A stretch of DNA of 64,000 nucleotides from Glandiceps talaboti (taxonomy: Eukaryota > Hemichordata > Enteropneusta > Spengelidae): the NCBI RefSeq assembly GCF_964340395.1, contig NC_135567.1, positions 9,294,158 to 9,358,157 on the forward strand. Reading direction: 5' to 3'. The notes under the pieces are model-generated. The model was not told where the DNA came from, did not search any database, and worked only from the letters and a program-made list of their open reading frames with translations. Shown here piece by piece: positions 27,740-39,109 of this stretch. Position 1 is the first letter of the stretch; the number at the start of each line of letters is the position of its first letter. The position numbers were made by a program, and so were the translations under genes.

Positions 27740-29170
27740 GGCATTAAAGAATGTAAACATGTATCTAAATGATCAATGATCCAATTTGTCTTGGGTTCAT
27801 TTGAGAATGGTGATGCAACTTGCCTAGAGCATCTGATTGTTTTTCTGCCTAAATATTGACGTTTGGGTCAACCTTGGTCAATATGCAAATTATATATTTT
27901 TTGGCAAGTAGATAATTGATATTCCAAAAATGAGCTCGTTGATCTAAAATAATTATTCTTAGAATGTTTTTCTTCCTGAGAAAATATCACATTACAAAGA
28001 TTGAAAATAAAGTTCCAGATCTGCCAAACAAATGAACAATCGTAAAATATATTCCCGATGGTTTCCGTTTCATGATCACAAATTTTGCATCACTCAGTAT
28101 CTGAGAGTTGCAGAACATAACAGAAATATGTTTGTGCAGATTATATGTTCAAACACCTTGTCCTGAGAAGATTGAATACTACATCATGTGTAACTTTCTT
28201 GATCAAAACCAAATACTCTGTGAGAAATTCTCTTTCTAGATATTGAATATGGCAAACCTGTTGTTCTATTTTCAACTTCCGTTTCTAGATATATATTGTC
28301 TACATTTCCTTGCAAATGTTATTACAAATAATGTCACTGTTTAGAAATGGAGCATAAGGCTCAGAAGTAAACAGTTCTTTTTCTTTTCTATAATCATGGC
28401 AAAATTTAGAAAATCAACCGTAAATTCGTACTTTCTACAGAAGTTTATCAAAGAAAATATATTGCCATTCTCATCTATAAGGTCACAGGTTTGGTTTACA
28501 CTTTGATTTGACCATGATCTGTAATATACAACGCCATAGTTTACTTGGATTAAACCACATAACTAAATAATCAACAGCATTACTTGTAGAATAAGAGACC
28601 TCAGAGCAATCTTCAAAAAGCTCATTCCCCAAAAATGTACTTTATATCTGCGAGTGATTAACACTTTGATATGTTCACTACCTGTTTAGCTCCAAAATTA
28701 GTTTCCAATGCTATAGTACCAGAAAGGACATGTTTAGATTGACTTGTGTTCTGTCACAGTGAGAACATAGTAACAAAAAAACTAATACCACCTTGCTCAT
28801 TACTCTTTGGCTGACACTGTATCTATGTTCTTACTAAAATCGTATACATACTGATCAATATATTTGCAAAATGAAAGCATGAACAGAATATACATTTTGT
28901 AAATTGTAAATCATCAAATAAATCTTGGATATATTTGTATTTTAATAATTTCCGGTCCGTCAAATATTTACATTTAACGTTTATGAAGAATAGACGTTGA
29001 CAGTTTTTTTCCGGTAACAGGGCTTCTTTCTCACTGATGTGTGACAGAATGACACAAACATACCCAAGATACCATAATCACTAATACTGTATCAACCAAT
29101 TTGTATAATCACACTACAATTTTATTTTAAAACTTCTTAATTATGTTTCCTATTTTCATGTTGATTTTAG
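27738..29170. other. Intron sequence
   Basis: Intron between LDLa modules 6 and 7, AT-rich. I saw no exon, element or strong repeat in it. Confidence 0.45.
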
Positions 29171-29290
29171 CTGATTTCAAATGCCCTACTGGGTCATACA
29201 AGTGCAGAGATAACACAAGTTGCGTTAGCCTGCAGTATGTGTGTGATGGTATTCGCCATTGTGTCCATGGCGATGATGAACTCTACTGTG
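29171..29290 (+). CDS. Mosaic LRR receptor exon: LDLa module 7
   Basis: Phase 1-1 exon from ttgattttag to TGTG|GTAAGT. It encodes FKCPTGSYKCRDNTSCVSLQ, then YVCDGIRHCVHGDDELYC. Six cysteines and the acidic HGDDE cluster are intact. It is the last LDLa before the LRR block, the position the single LDLa holds in RXFP1/2-type receptors. Confidence 0.93.
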
Positions 29291-29929
29291 GTAAGTACAC
29301 TTTTTTATTAGTTTCACGCCTTTTAGATGTTAAAATCAACAGCAGGATAGAAAAGAAATTAGCAATATGTAAACATTACATTGTGTCTATGGTAGGCAGG
29401 AATTGCCTAGATTGTTATATTTAGGCCAAAGGGTCAATGTCAAAGGTTAAGATCACGTAATATAAATCGCATCTGATAATATTATGGTAAATCATTTCAA
29501 GCGGCGGAACCCTAATGTATTATCAGTAATCGCTAACAATGCAAGAACTTCTATAAATGCAAACAATTAAATAATACCCAACCAAGTAGGTAGACAACAC
29601 GGTTTTTCTAATTCTCAAAAAGTGAAAATATGAAATCAATCATAGTAGCTACATCCCAGCCTTACTAGTTCAGTGCGTTTCATGAACTGTTTAAGACAAC
29701 AATAAAACTTTCTTCTCTCTTCAATATAGTGTTATTTATGAATGAAACTGAAAAAAAAAATGTGTGATATTCAATTCTAGGACACTGTCTATGTTACATG
29801 TAATCGTGTATTGAGATAAGGAGTGACAGTAAACTGTGATCTACGTTGCTTCATAACTGTACAGATTTGCGAGAATTCCTGTTTTGAACATTATATTTTC
29901 TCTCACATTTTATATACATAGTCATTCAT

Positions 29930-31080
29930 ATTCCCAGGGTTTGACATCCAAGTAGCTTAATATGAAATTCATACTTTTAATGTTACTGTAAATCTGACGT
30001 CATGGTCGGAACTCAATTTTAATTGTTTAATATAAATATCAAACTGACTCTATGATGTTATTATTAAAGGTATGTATCATGATTTGTAATGACTAAAAAT
30101 TTGATTTTACAAATAATAAGATACCTTTTAAATCTATGTTTTCATTTTGATTCATGGCATGTGTGTCCGGCACACAACATGCAAACAACAACATGGGTTC
30201 GACACTAAATAAGGTACATAAAAGTTAAAACTTGAAAACACTGTCGCTCATTTAGCCTCCATGAAATAGACTTGTTTTGGTTACATCAAATAATTAAAGA
30301 TAAATAAAGTTTTCGACACTTTAAGTCTTAGGTCAGTATTTTTAGTGTATGGCCTTAGTTATATGCATAGCTAGTACGTCCATTTATTATTCAGTTTCCA
30401 TTTTTTCAACGAAAGTGTCTATAATTTGAAATAGTCACTGCCTTTGAATAATGTCTCCTCATTGACGAATTCTTCTCTATATAGAAATTTATGGTGTGAT
30501 TCTACTGATCTAAACGTGTAAGGCAGTAGTTCATAGGCATAGTGAGGGCGCTAGTCATCAAGTACATCTGAATCTTGAATGAACAGTCGAGGGCTGTAAC
30601 ATTTTAACTTCATAAAACTAATACACTCTCTCCCCAAATTAAAAATACAATACCTTAAAACTGAATTCCAAATAGCAAACTGAATGGGGTTATGTATATA
30701 ATTAGTAAATACCCTCATTGTTTAAATGTCACTCATAACACTATGTCAGATTACTGATTCCCTAACTCCAATGTCTATATTCCTCTTTACATATCGACTT
30801 GGAAAATGCGGCCAAAATAGGGAATTTGCAATCAAGACTGAGCATGCTCAGACGCAAAGGATTGTGGGATTATGAGGTTATCGTACTACCTAATCTGGAG
30901 CTACCGATAACATAAACCTCCCACAATGATCAGGGCGACTATGAATTGATCATTTGTGGTTACAAACTGTATAACAATATCATTCATAATACTAATTGAT
31001 TAGCATTTATTATCACATTTCCCATGGTGCAACATTCAAAATGGCGGGTATGTAAGTTCCCTATCGGGAGATGATATATA
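29930..31080. repeat. Diverged copy of the 24,180-25,190 repeat
   Basis: Intron sequence sharing ordered phrases with 24,180-25,190, including the tttttagtgtatg block, gtggtgtgattctactgatct and a cgggagat end. Similarity is patchy and there are insertions. Confidence 0.45.
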
Positions 31081-31113
31081 AATATTGGTAACATTTCAAT
31101 TCAATTTTAAAAG

Positions 31114-31216
31114 ACGTGGTTTGCCCAGATGGTTGTTCGTGCAGGAACCTTGAAGCCAAATGTCTCAATACGTCATTGAATGACTTGCATGACTTGAGTC
31201 CTGAAGTGAGAAGTCT
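31114..31216 (+). CDS. Mosaic LRR receptor exon: LRR N-terminal cap
   Basis: Enters phase 1, leaves phase 2 (AGTCT|GTAAGT). VVCPDGCSCRNLEAKC matches the LRRNT 'C...C.C.....C' cap. It is followed by the first LRR strand, ending in LSPEVRSL. The change from phase 1 to phase 2 marks the border between the LDLa exons and the LRR exons, as in vertebrate LGR/RXFP genes. Confidence 0.9.
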
Positions 31217-31463
31217 GTAAGTGTAAATAATATCGACAACTCTGAAATTGCTGTTTTCATATAATGTTATATGTTTCTCAATTGTCCATGTATACATTAA
31301 ACTAATCAAGTGGTGTATGTGTTTAAAATGTTCTTTTACTTTTTATTTCTTTTACGTTTCTAATTGTTGTAGTTCAGATGAAAAGCCCTGAAATAATACG
31401 TTTGCTACAAGTACGGCACTTAAGCTTGCCTAATTCATAGGAAACCTTAAAGATATATTTAAA

Positions 31464-31937
31464 CAATAATGTATGCCCTCACAGCCCATAATGGACGAAA
31501 GCAAACTTTGAACGACATAATGGACTGGGAGGGCGTACATTATTGTTATTATTTTATAGTTTTGCCAATTCCAGTGAATTTGTAGACGGAGAAAGGCAAA
31601 ACAACATAAAATATACACTGCGCTGAACATCGTCTGCCATGTTCGGCCCGAAAGCTGAATACTAATCATAGCGACACACGTACGTACATGGACACACACA
31701 TATACACTTCAATGAACTGCTGTGAACACAAATTTGTTTCCTGCGTTGTATTTTTTAACAGTGGAAATGACAGTCATAAGTAACAACATACATTTCGAAA
31801 AAATACCTATTCGTATGAAGAAACAGAACAAATAAGCTTGTATTGTTATGCTCGTTCCGGGGCCGTGATGCCCAGTAACGGAGTACATTATCAGTAATAA
31901 TGTACAGCGATGATGTCACAAAATTCACTGGAATTGG
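31464..31937. repeat. Inverted repeats in intron (candidate fold-back element)
   Basis: One palindrome spans 31,464-31,555 (aacaataatgtatgccctc opposite gagggcgtacattattgtt). A second pair, ccaattccagtgaattt at about 31,563 and aaattcactggaattgg at about 31,920, brackets the following 370 bases. Confidence 0.5.
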
Positions 31938-32086
31938 TTAGGCTATAATATAATATGTGATAATGTGTATGCATTATGTGCATAATAAAGTAAATTTTGG
32001 AAATTGTTGTTGAGGTTTGTGTCACCAAAATAGTTATATTTTATTAACTGGCAATATTCTAAGCTCTTGATATGTTCTATTTTCAG

Positions 32087-32161
32087 GACCTTTAACCGCG
32101 GGTATTTTGTGAGAGATGCCTTTAATTTCACGCTCAACTATCTTACATATTTGGGTTATCT
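32087..32161 (+). CDS. Mosaic LRR receptor exon: leucine-rich repeat
   Basis: A 75-base phase 2-2 exon from ctattttcag to TATCT|GTAAGT, one LRR per exon. It reads TFNRGYFVRDAFNFTLNYLT, then YLGYL. A sequon (NFT) is present. The consensus Asn of the LRR is weak here. Confidence 0.85.
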
Positions 32162-32216
32162 GTAAGTAGTTTGTAACTTGAAGATCACCAAGGTGACACA
32201 TATGAGGGTTATATAA

Positions 32217-32765
<549 letters not shown>

Positions 32766-32845
32766 CACAATACAATGCAATGCAATGTAGTACTGTAAAT
32801 AACTAAAATGTTCATATTCATATTACTTCTTTATTTTGACGGCAG

Positions 32846-32917
32846 TGACATGTCGAATAATTCAATACAGAACTTACCAGTTAATCTATTCAATGGCCTT
32901 AGAAATCTACTGTATTT
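32846..32917 (+). CDS. Mosaic LRR receptor exon: leucine-rich repeat
   Basis: A 72-base phase 2-2 exon from tgacggcag to TATTT|GTAAGT. DMSNNSIQNLPVNLFNGLRN followed by LLYL is a textbook 24-residue LRR (L.ls.N.i..lp...f.gL..L). Confidence 0.95.
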
Positions 32918-33534
32918 GTAAGTATAGATGTACATACCATTATTATATTATATATGGTTGGTTATACATTAGGGATGAAAAGTGAATGTGTGTGTTTGTG
33001 TCTGTGTCTGTGCATGTCTCTGTGTTCGTTTTCTCTAAATCTACTGGCTCAACACAAACGAAATTAGGTGCATATATTATATTAAATTTTTATATATTAA
33101 CGATCAATTTGCATAGTGAATAGTTTTCGGTAATAAGGCAATAACTTAAGAAGAATACACTCTTCAAATTGTATATAAGTTGGTACATACTTTAAACATT
33201 ACACATCATAAAAAAACTGGAAGCTTTTAGTTTTAATCAGTCATTTCCATAATTAATGATTTCTTCTAATTAAACTAAGTGAAGAGTGCAAGCTTCAAGT
33301 ACAATATAATTGTTTACATATATATCTCAGATTTCCAGTTGGGCTATATCTTAGGAATACATACCTCAATATAATTTGCCAAATATGTCTTGAAAGTCTT
33401 GAAAATCTGAGGCGTGTAGCTTTAGGTTTTAATAATTTATTTGCATACTTAACGATTTTTCAGTAATTAGGCTATATCTTAGAAATGCTCTTCAAATTCA
33501 AGTCAATGTTTACATGAATCAAACATAACTACAT

Positions 33535-33880
33535 TCACGTGGCAATTTCAATAGATCTTATGGCCAGAGGGCTTTTTCAGTGTGCTCACCCTCTCTGTGG
33601 AATTCACTTCCATTTGAAATGAGAAATATAATGACTGTTGACATTTTTAAACGTAGTTTAAAGACATATCTTTTTAGACAACATTTTAAGTGATTGATTT
33701 TAACTTGTCAGTTTTTATACATTGTGAATTATTTTTATTGGCCAGTTTTACACCTAGCCCCTTTTTGTGTGTTGTTATTTTCTTTACTTTATTGCAATTT
33801 TTTAAACTTCAGTCTGTACAACGCGCTGAGACGCATGTGTAGCGCGTTTACTTACAAGAAATAAAATAATAATAATAACT
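33535..33880 (+). mobile_element. CR1/L2-like LINE 3' end in intron
   Basis: The frame reads RAFSVCSPSLWNSLPFEMRN, then FKRSLKTYLFRQHFK and a stop. This is the usual end of CR1/L2-type reverse-transcriptase ORFs ('fs..aP.lWN.LP..iR......FK..LKT.LF'). The 3' UTR has tgtacaacgcgctgagacgc and ends in an AATAAT microsatellite. It is a 5'-truncated insertion in the sense orientation. Confidence 0.8.
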
Positions 33881-34053
33881 AATTCCATATATTATGTTGT
33901 ATTCCAATAAAAAAAAAATGTGTATAGGAACAAAAAAATTAAAGACTGCCCATATGGAATGCATTTAGTTTAAATCTGGTATCTGATGGTATGCTGTAAT
34001 GTTATTTTATTTCTGATGGTTTGACATTTGGATTTTATTTCTCTTATTTCAAG

Positions 34054-34125
34054 AATCCTGTCAGAAAACAGACTGAATAAACTGATTCGTGAGAGATTCT
34101 CTGGATTGAAAAGATTACATCTCCT
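34054..34125 (+). CDS. Mosaic LRR receptor exon: leucine-rich repeat
   Basis: A 72-base phase 2-2 exon from cttatttcaag to CTCCT|GTGAGT. ILSENRLNKLIRERFSGLKR followed by LHLL fits the 24-residue LRR consensus. Confidence 0.95.
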
Positions 34126-35335
34126 GTGAGTACATTTTGTGTTTAAAAGCTGGATTACAAAGAAAATGAAATTATGAATTAATAATTTGTTATGTCTGAT
34201 TATATTCAAATGTTAAATACAACACCTTAAGATCTTGTATAATGTATCATCTAATCACATGTTGCAATTAAAAAAAGAAGAAGCTTTTATATCACTGTAA
34301 CTTTATCCAATTTTAATAGTGTCCAAATTATTCATCACCTTCGTAGATAAAATGACCTAGGTTAAAATGCATAAGCGGTTCATACATTTTAGCATTGAGC
34401 TTTCCATCTATCTTGTGACGGTACGAACGTCATCAGAATGGAATTCCTATAGTTACAGCTGTCAATTAAAAGTAAAAAAAAAAACATTTTAAAAACGTAA
34501 TGGCGTCTTTCCGGTAACCCTGCCAACCCTAGTTTAAGCCAAAGAACTCTAAGCATGTTTGTATATTCAAAAAGGTAAAAAACAAAATGAAAATTTACAT
34601 ATATTAACTTTCTTGCAAAATTATCTTCGTTCATTTATTTTTTTGAAATAAACTCATTTCAGGGAAATTGGGAGTTTCAAAACTGTAAGTGTAATTTATT
34701 TAGTACAATCTGCACATTGTACTAGTCAACTTTACGTGTAATTGTCCTCTTTTACTTCTTGTACATCTCATCAAAAGTGTCACAAGCGTACTTTGACGAA
34801 CGGGTATCTTGTCTTATTTCACACCCCAAAATAGAACAAACTTATATTAAAAATCCGACCTACCTACTATTTTTTCTGAAGAAAACATTTTTTTAAACCG
34901 TGCCTAAGTAATGATTATCACACTGTTCTACCACCTGGTGGTCAGTTGTAACTATGAAATTGTCATGCAGATAACATAACAGACAGTGCTGGAAAAATTG
35001 AACTGCCTGTGCCTTATAACCCGTGTAAGTCATATATGAGAACGGTTAGGATTTTAATAATGTATCTGCGATGTCACTCTTGCATCATGCATCATGGGGT
35101 CATGTCATTGGTACATATATGCTTATCCTGAAACTGCAAATTTCGCAAAACAATACTGTGCTTTCAAGTACAAATAACGATCGCACCATCATCTACATAT
35201 CATTTGTGTATAGATATGCAATACAGTTTTCAGGATTGCACTGTATTGCAAATAAGACTAGTATGCACGCGCACTAACGTTAGTAATCTCTGGTTCATAC
35301 GGAATATTATATTGAAATATGATTTCTTTTTGCAG

Positions 35336-35407
35336 TGATCTCCGAAACAATCCAATTGTTTATTTCGAGAGAGACCTGTTTTCAGATTTAACAAGTCTAC
35401 AGCTACT
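35336..35407 (+). CDS. Mosaic LRR receptor exon: leucine-rich repeat
   Basis: A 72-base phase 2-2 exon from ctttttgcag to CTACT|GTAAGT. DLRNNPIVYFERDLFSDLTS followed by LQLL. 'DLRNNPI' is typical of the last LRR before the hinge in glycoprotein-hormone/relaxin-type receptors. Confidence 0.95.
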
Positions 35408-36223
35408 GTAAGTTGTTTGATTCCTAGTATTTAACTCTTGTGTCGCTATAGGCAAGAACTTAATTAATGATGTTATGTTAATATCAAATGAAAAGAACGA
35501 GTGTATATATACTGTTTTCACACACCATATTAGCAGAGAATTTGAATTTATTGATTCTAACCCTAATTCTAGTTCATCACACCTCTGACATTGATCCCGA
35601 TCATAAATTTGATACATTTTTTTTTGCAATGTTTGAAAGCCGAGGACTGCCCAGAAAACGAACCTTTAATAGGAAAGACTACTAGTATTTTCTGCTTCTG
35701 CTTTTAAATTATCATAGCTAATTAAATAAAAACATTTCACTGACCTCAAGAAATACAGCTAAAATTGTTTTTAGATACATTCATTAAAAACTATCAAAAG
35801 GTACTGTTCTGATATCAGCCCCCACACCCTTGTCTGGGTTCAAGAAGGTCAGTAAAATTAACTGTTTACACACGCATTTACATATCTAAAGGTACCTTCA
35901 TCATGAACATGGAGTTGATATAGCGCAAATGACATCATTCTCACTAAACTGAAAATATTTCAAATATTCTTTTACAAAGACTCTGAATGATTTTCTTGAT
36001 TTTAGCTGAAAATGGTTTGGAGTTTTCTTGTACGAAGTAGCCACAAACGTTTAAACAGTTTATTTCCTGGGCGCACTTCTCGTTAAAACATTGTTAGGAC
36101 CCCTTCGTCCTAGGTGGACGAATAAACTATTTGTTTAATCAATTGATCAAACCAGGGAAAAACACAACTTTTAGAGTGTTGGTGTGAGGCTATAAATCCT
36201 AAAGGTTAGTTTTGTTATTCAAG

Positions 36224-37257
36224 GTATTCCGATGTGTATGCCCTTTGCTGTATTGCTGGTACTCCAGAAGAAGTGATTGTAGAATGCTTGCCTGAAGCCA
36301 ACGTATTTCGTTCTTGTAATGATTTACTACCAAATACTGCTGTACGTGTCCTCGCTTGGATAATTGGTATATTGTCATTTTTGCTAAACCTATATTGTTT
36401 AGCATGGCGACTGCAGAAGGAACATCGATCTGAGCTCAAATCAGTTGATAACATCATGATTCTAATTATTACAATAGCTGATCTTCTAAAGGGTGTATAT
36501 TTGATTATCATTGGCAGTGTTGACGGATTCTACAGAGACGACTATATAATTAATGATATAATATGGCGTAGTAGTATTTTCTGTAAATTTGTTGGAATTC
36601 TAGCAAGTATGGCAGTTCAGATATCACTCTATGTATTGACTGTCATGACTGTAATACGGTGCATAGTTCTTTCTAATCCATTGAAGATGATCCATGTGAG
36701 TCGCAAGCGGGCTGGTTCAATTACAGCCGTTGGCATAACCATTCATTTTGTATTTGCCATTCTACCCGTCTGTCCCATCAACTATTTCGGAGAACACTTT
36801 TATGGCGATAATTCTGTCTGCTTGCCATTCCACCTTCGACATGACCGACCTCCTGGCTGGGAGTACTCATTTGTGATGTTTACCATGCTCGAAGTAATAT
36901 ACCTTATTACAATATCAACATGCTACATTATCATACTGGTTAAAAAGAATAAGAGTAGTAAAAAGGCTAGTGACAACCGACGGTGTCGTGTTCAAAAGAA
37001 GATGATAATCATGGTGATGTGTATAATTGGTGCAGATATTCTAGTTTGGTTACCAATTGTCTTTGTTACCTTCGTGGGTATTGCCGGAGTGAAATTGTCA
37101 GGCATCGTGTATGCATGGATAGCAGTTACTGTTCTACCACTAAGTTCATTGGCTCATCCTTTTCTGTTTTACTTTACAACCGATAAATATAAATTTATAA
37201 ACATCAGGAGAATACTGAAGAAGACAAAGGCCAAGTTAAGAAAGAAAGCAGAAGGAG
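36224..37257 (+). CDS. Mosaic LRR receptor exon: LGR-type hinge and seven-transmembrane domain
   Basis: One 1,034-base exon, phase 2 in (gttattcaag) and phase 1 out (GGAG|GTATGG). It opens with a Cys-rich hinge (YALCCIAG, then VECLP, then FRSCNDLL), as in leucine-rich-repeat GPCRs. TM1 has LLNLYC, TM2 has ADLLKGVYL, TM3 starts at FCKFVGIL, and ECL2 has the partner Cys in NSVCLPFHL. All are LGR/relaxin-receptor hallmarks (class A). TM6 keeps WLP. Two activation motifs are altered: the TM3 E/DRY position reads VIRC (36,651-36,662) and the TM7 NPxxY reads HPFLF (37,155-37,169). With LDLa plus LRR upstream, the nearest named relatives are snail GRL101 and RXFP-type (type C LGR) receptors. Ligand and G-protein coupling cannot be read from the sequence. 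Confidence 0.93.
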
Positions 37258-38238
37258 GTATGGAAACTTTATTACAAAGAATGTTTTGTCAGAACTACTA
37301 CATGTGTACGTTAAATTAATGAAGTCTCGATATGAACCCAAAGTAATGATCAAGAGCTAGAAATGTGTCTTTTTCCTCATATCGCAATTTTCTTTTATGA
37401 GCTGAACTGATAGAATACATGCTAATATTTCATTCGTTTCACCTCTTGAGCACCAACACGCGATTTATTTGTACACAACACGGATATATAGTTAGGGTTT
37501 CAAGAGGTCGAGGCTTTTCGTAACATGTGTGTCTCTTCCATTCTCTTTCATTTTAATACGCTGCCTCGTACGTTGCTTGTGAAACAATTGAGTTGACCTA
37601 TTTAAAAAATTGCACATGCTACCACAAAAAAGGCTTTCCAGATACCACGAAAAGCTTGTCAGTCGCATTTTTTTATCGGTGCCTAATTATTTTATATTAA
37701 ACACAAATTGATGAGTTAATATTTTATTAAAACATAACTTCAAGACACTCTAGAATAGTATGAGGCCTCACAAATTGCTTTGTATGAGCGAAATTCGTTT
37801 CAAATGACAACTCAATAAGGTCTTAGAGGGGAATTTAAGGGGAACTCCACTCCAGGAAATACCGGTATCTTTTCATAAACGTTGGGATGTGGAATAATTT
37901 CACGATTTCGCATCACATACATTTCTTACTACTGGCAAACAGCACATGTTTACTCCATTCAACTTTATTGTTCTTGTAGCGTTAATGCTGTTGCATCACG
38001 GGATTTAGCAAACTTGGATATATTTGAGCTAAACCCCGAATATTCAAAAATCCTAAGCGCTTATAACCAGCAGATAAATAATCATAAATATGTATTGCTT
38101 GTCTCATATATTTGCATGATTTTAATGCGTCAACCCTGAAATTAGTACATTAGCGAATAAGAATTTCAATTTTATGTTTCTTGGCAATCAATCCATTCCC
38201 TGGAATTTTCTTAACCAATACCATTGTATGTTCAAAAG
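37258..38238. other. Intron sequence
   Basis: Intron between the 7TM exon and the kinase-like exon. An open stretch at about 37,980-38,120 (SRDLANLDIF) follows a good acceptor, but its phase does not join either neighbour, so it is left out of the model. Confidence 0.5.
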
Positions 38239-38492
38239 GATTACGGAAGAAATTCAAACGACAGCAGATGTACATGACGAAAACATCTAGATTTTGTTGG
38301 ACACCAGTATTTCAAAATGGTGATGAAATATCCATGATTAAACTAAGTGTGTTCAACAAATGGGATATAATTCTGAAAGAAGAGAGTCGAAGAATAACCG
38401 ACGATCTACATACAGCTCTAAAATTACTTCATGATGCCGAATGTTATCACGAAAACATAACAAACGAGGATGTCATGATTGATACAACTGAC
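38239..38492 (+). CDS. Mosaic LRR receptor exon: cytoplasmic kinase-like segment
   Basis: Phase 1 in (tgttcaaaag) and phase 0 out (ACTGAC|GTATGT). It encodes a basic start (LRKKFKRQQ), then SRFCWTPVF and a C-terminal helix-loop-strand: LHTALKLLHDAECYHENITN and EDVMID. This resembles the 'L..lH....HrDi...NvLid' catalytic-loop region of protein kinases. 'YHENITNED' has no catalytic Asp. There is no room for a full N-lobe, so it would be a vestigial or pseudokinase-like regulatory piece just inside the membrane. The coding call is solid by phase; the kinase reading is inference. Confidence 0.75.
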
Positions 38493-39109
38493 GTATGTTT
38501 TGTTTGTCATTTTTGTTACATTTGATTTTGTATCCGAAATATTTTGTTTAAGTAATTTGATTTCTGATGTAGGTGACGATGTTGATGATGTTTTGTTGTT
38601 GTTATTTCGTTGTTGTTGTTTTTTGTTGTTGCTGCTGCTGCTGTAGAGATACTGTTTTTGTTCAGATGTTTCGTCTAAACACGCTTCTAAAGTCATCGAC
38701 TTTTATTGATGATCATGATAAATTACTCGAGTCAGTATTTTCTTCATAAGACAAAAATTTCATAAGCATTCAAGTTTATGTGTCGCGAATTAACACAATG
38801 AGTGATTGAACAAAACGTAAATTCTCTTCCGTTCGATTACTTACACTTTAGAAGTTCCTAAGGTTTAGTTGACCTATATGTACAAAAACAATATTTTAAA
38901 CTGTTTTCCTTTTATGATTACTGATATATTCGTAACACTTTTATTCAAGAATTGTTTTTTGCTACTGCCTGCTAATATAATAGTGGACAACACGGGGTCT
39001 ATTAGATTAGATATGGGTATGACAGTACATTTATGTTTACACTAACATGTTTAGGAGGAAATCCTTATTCATTAATTAAGATATTATTGGCAAATTTGCA
39101 TTTTATTAG

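Noticed and set aside
37980-38120. Exon-like segment reading SRDLANLDIF after a strong acceptor
   Set aside because: Its entry phase (2) does not match the 7TM exon (phase 1). Its possible donors leave in phase 0 while the next exon needs phase 1. The 7TM exon joins 38,239 directly in phase.
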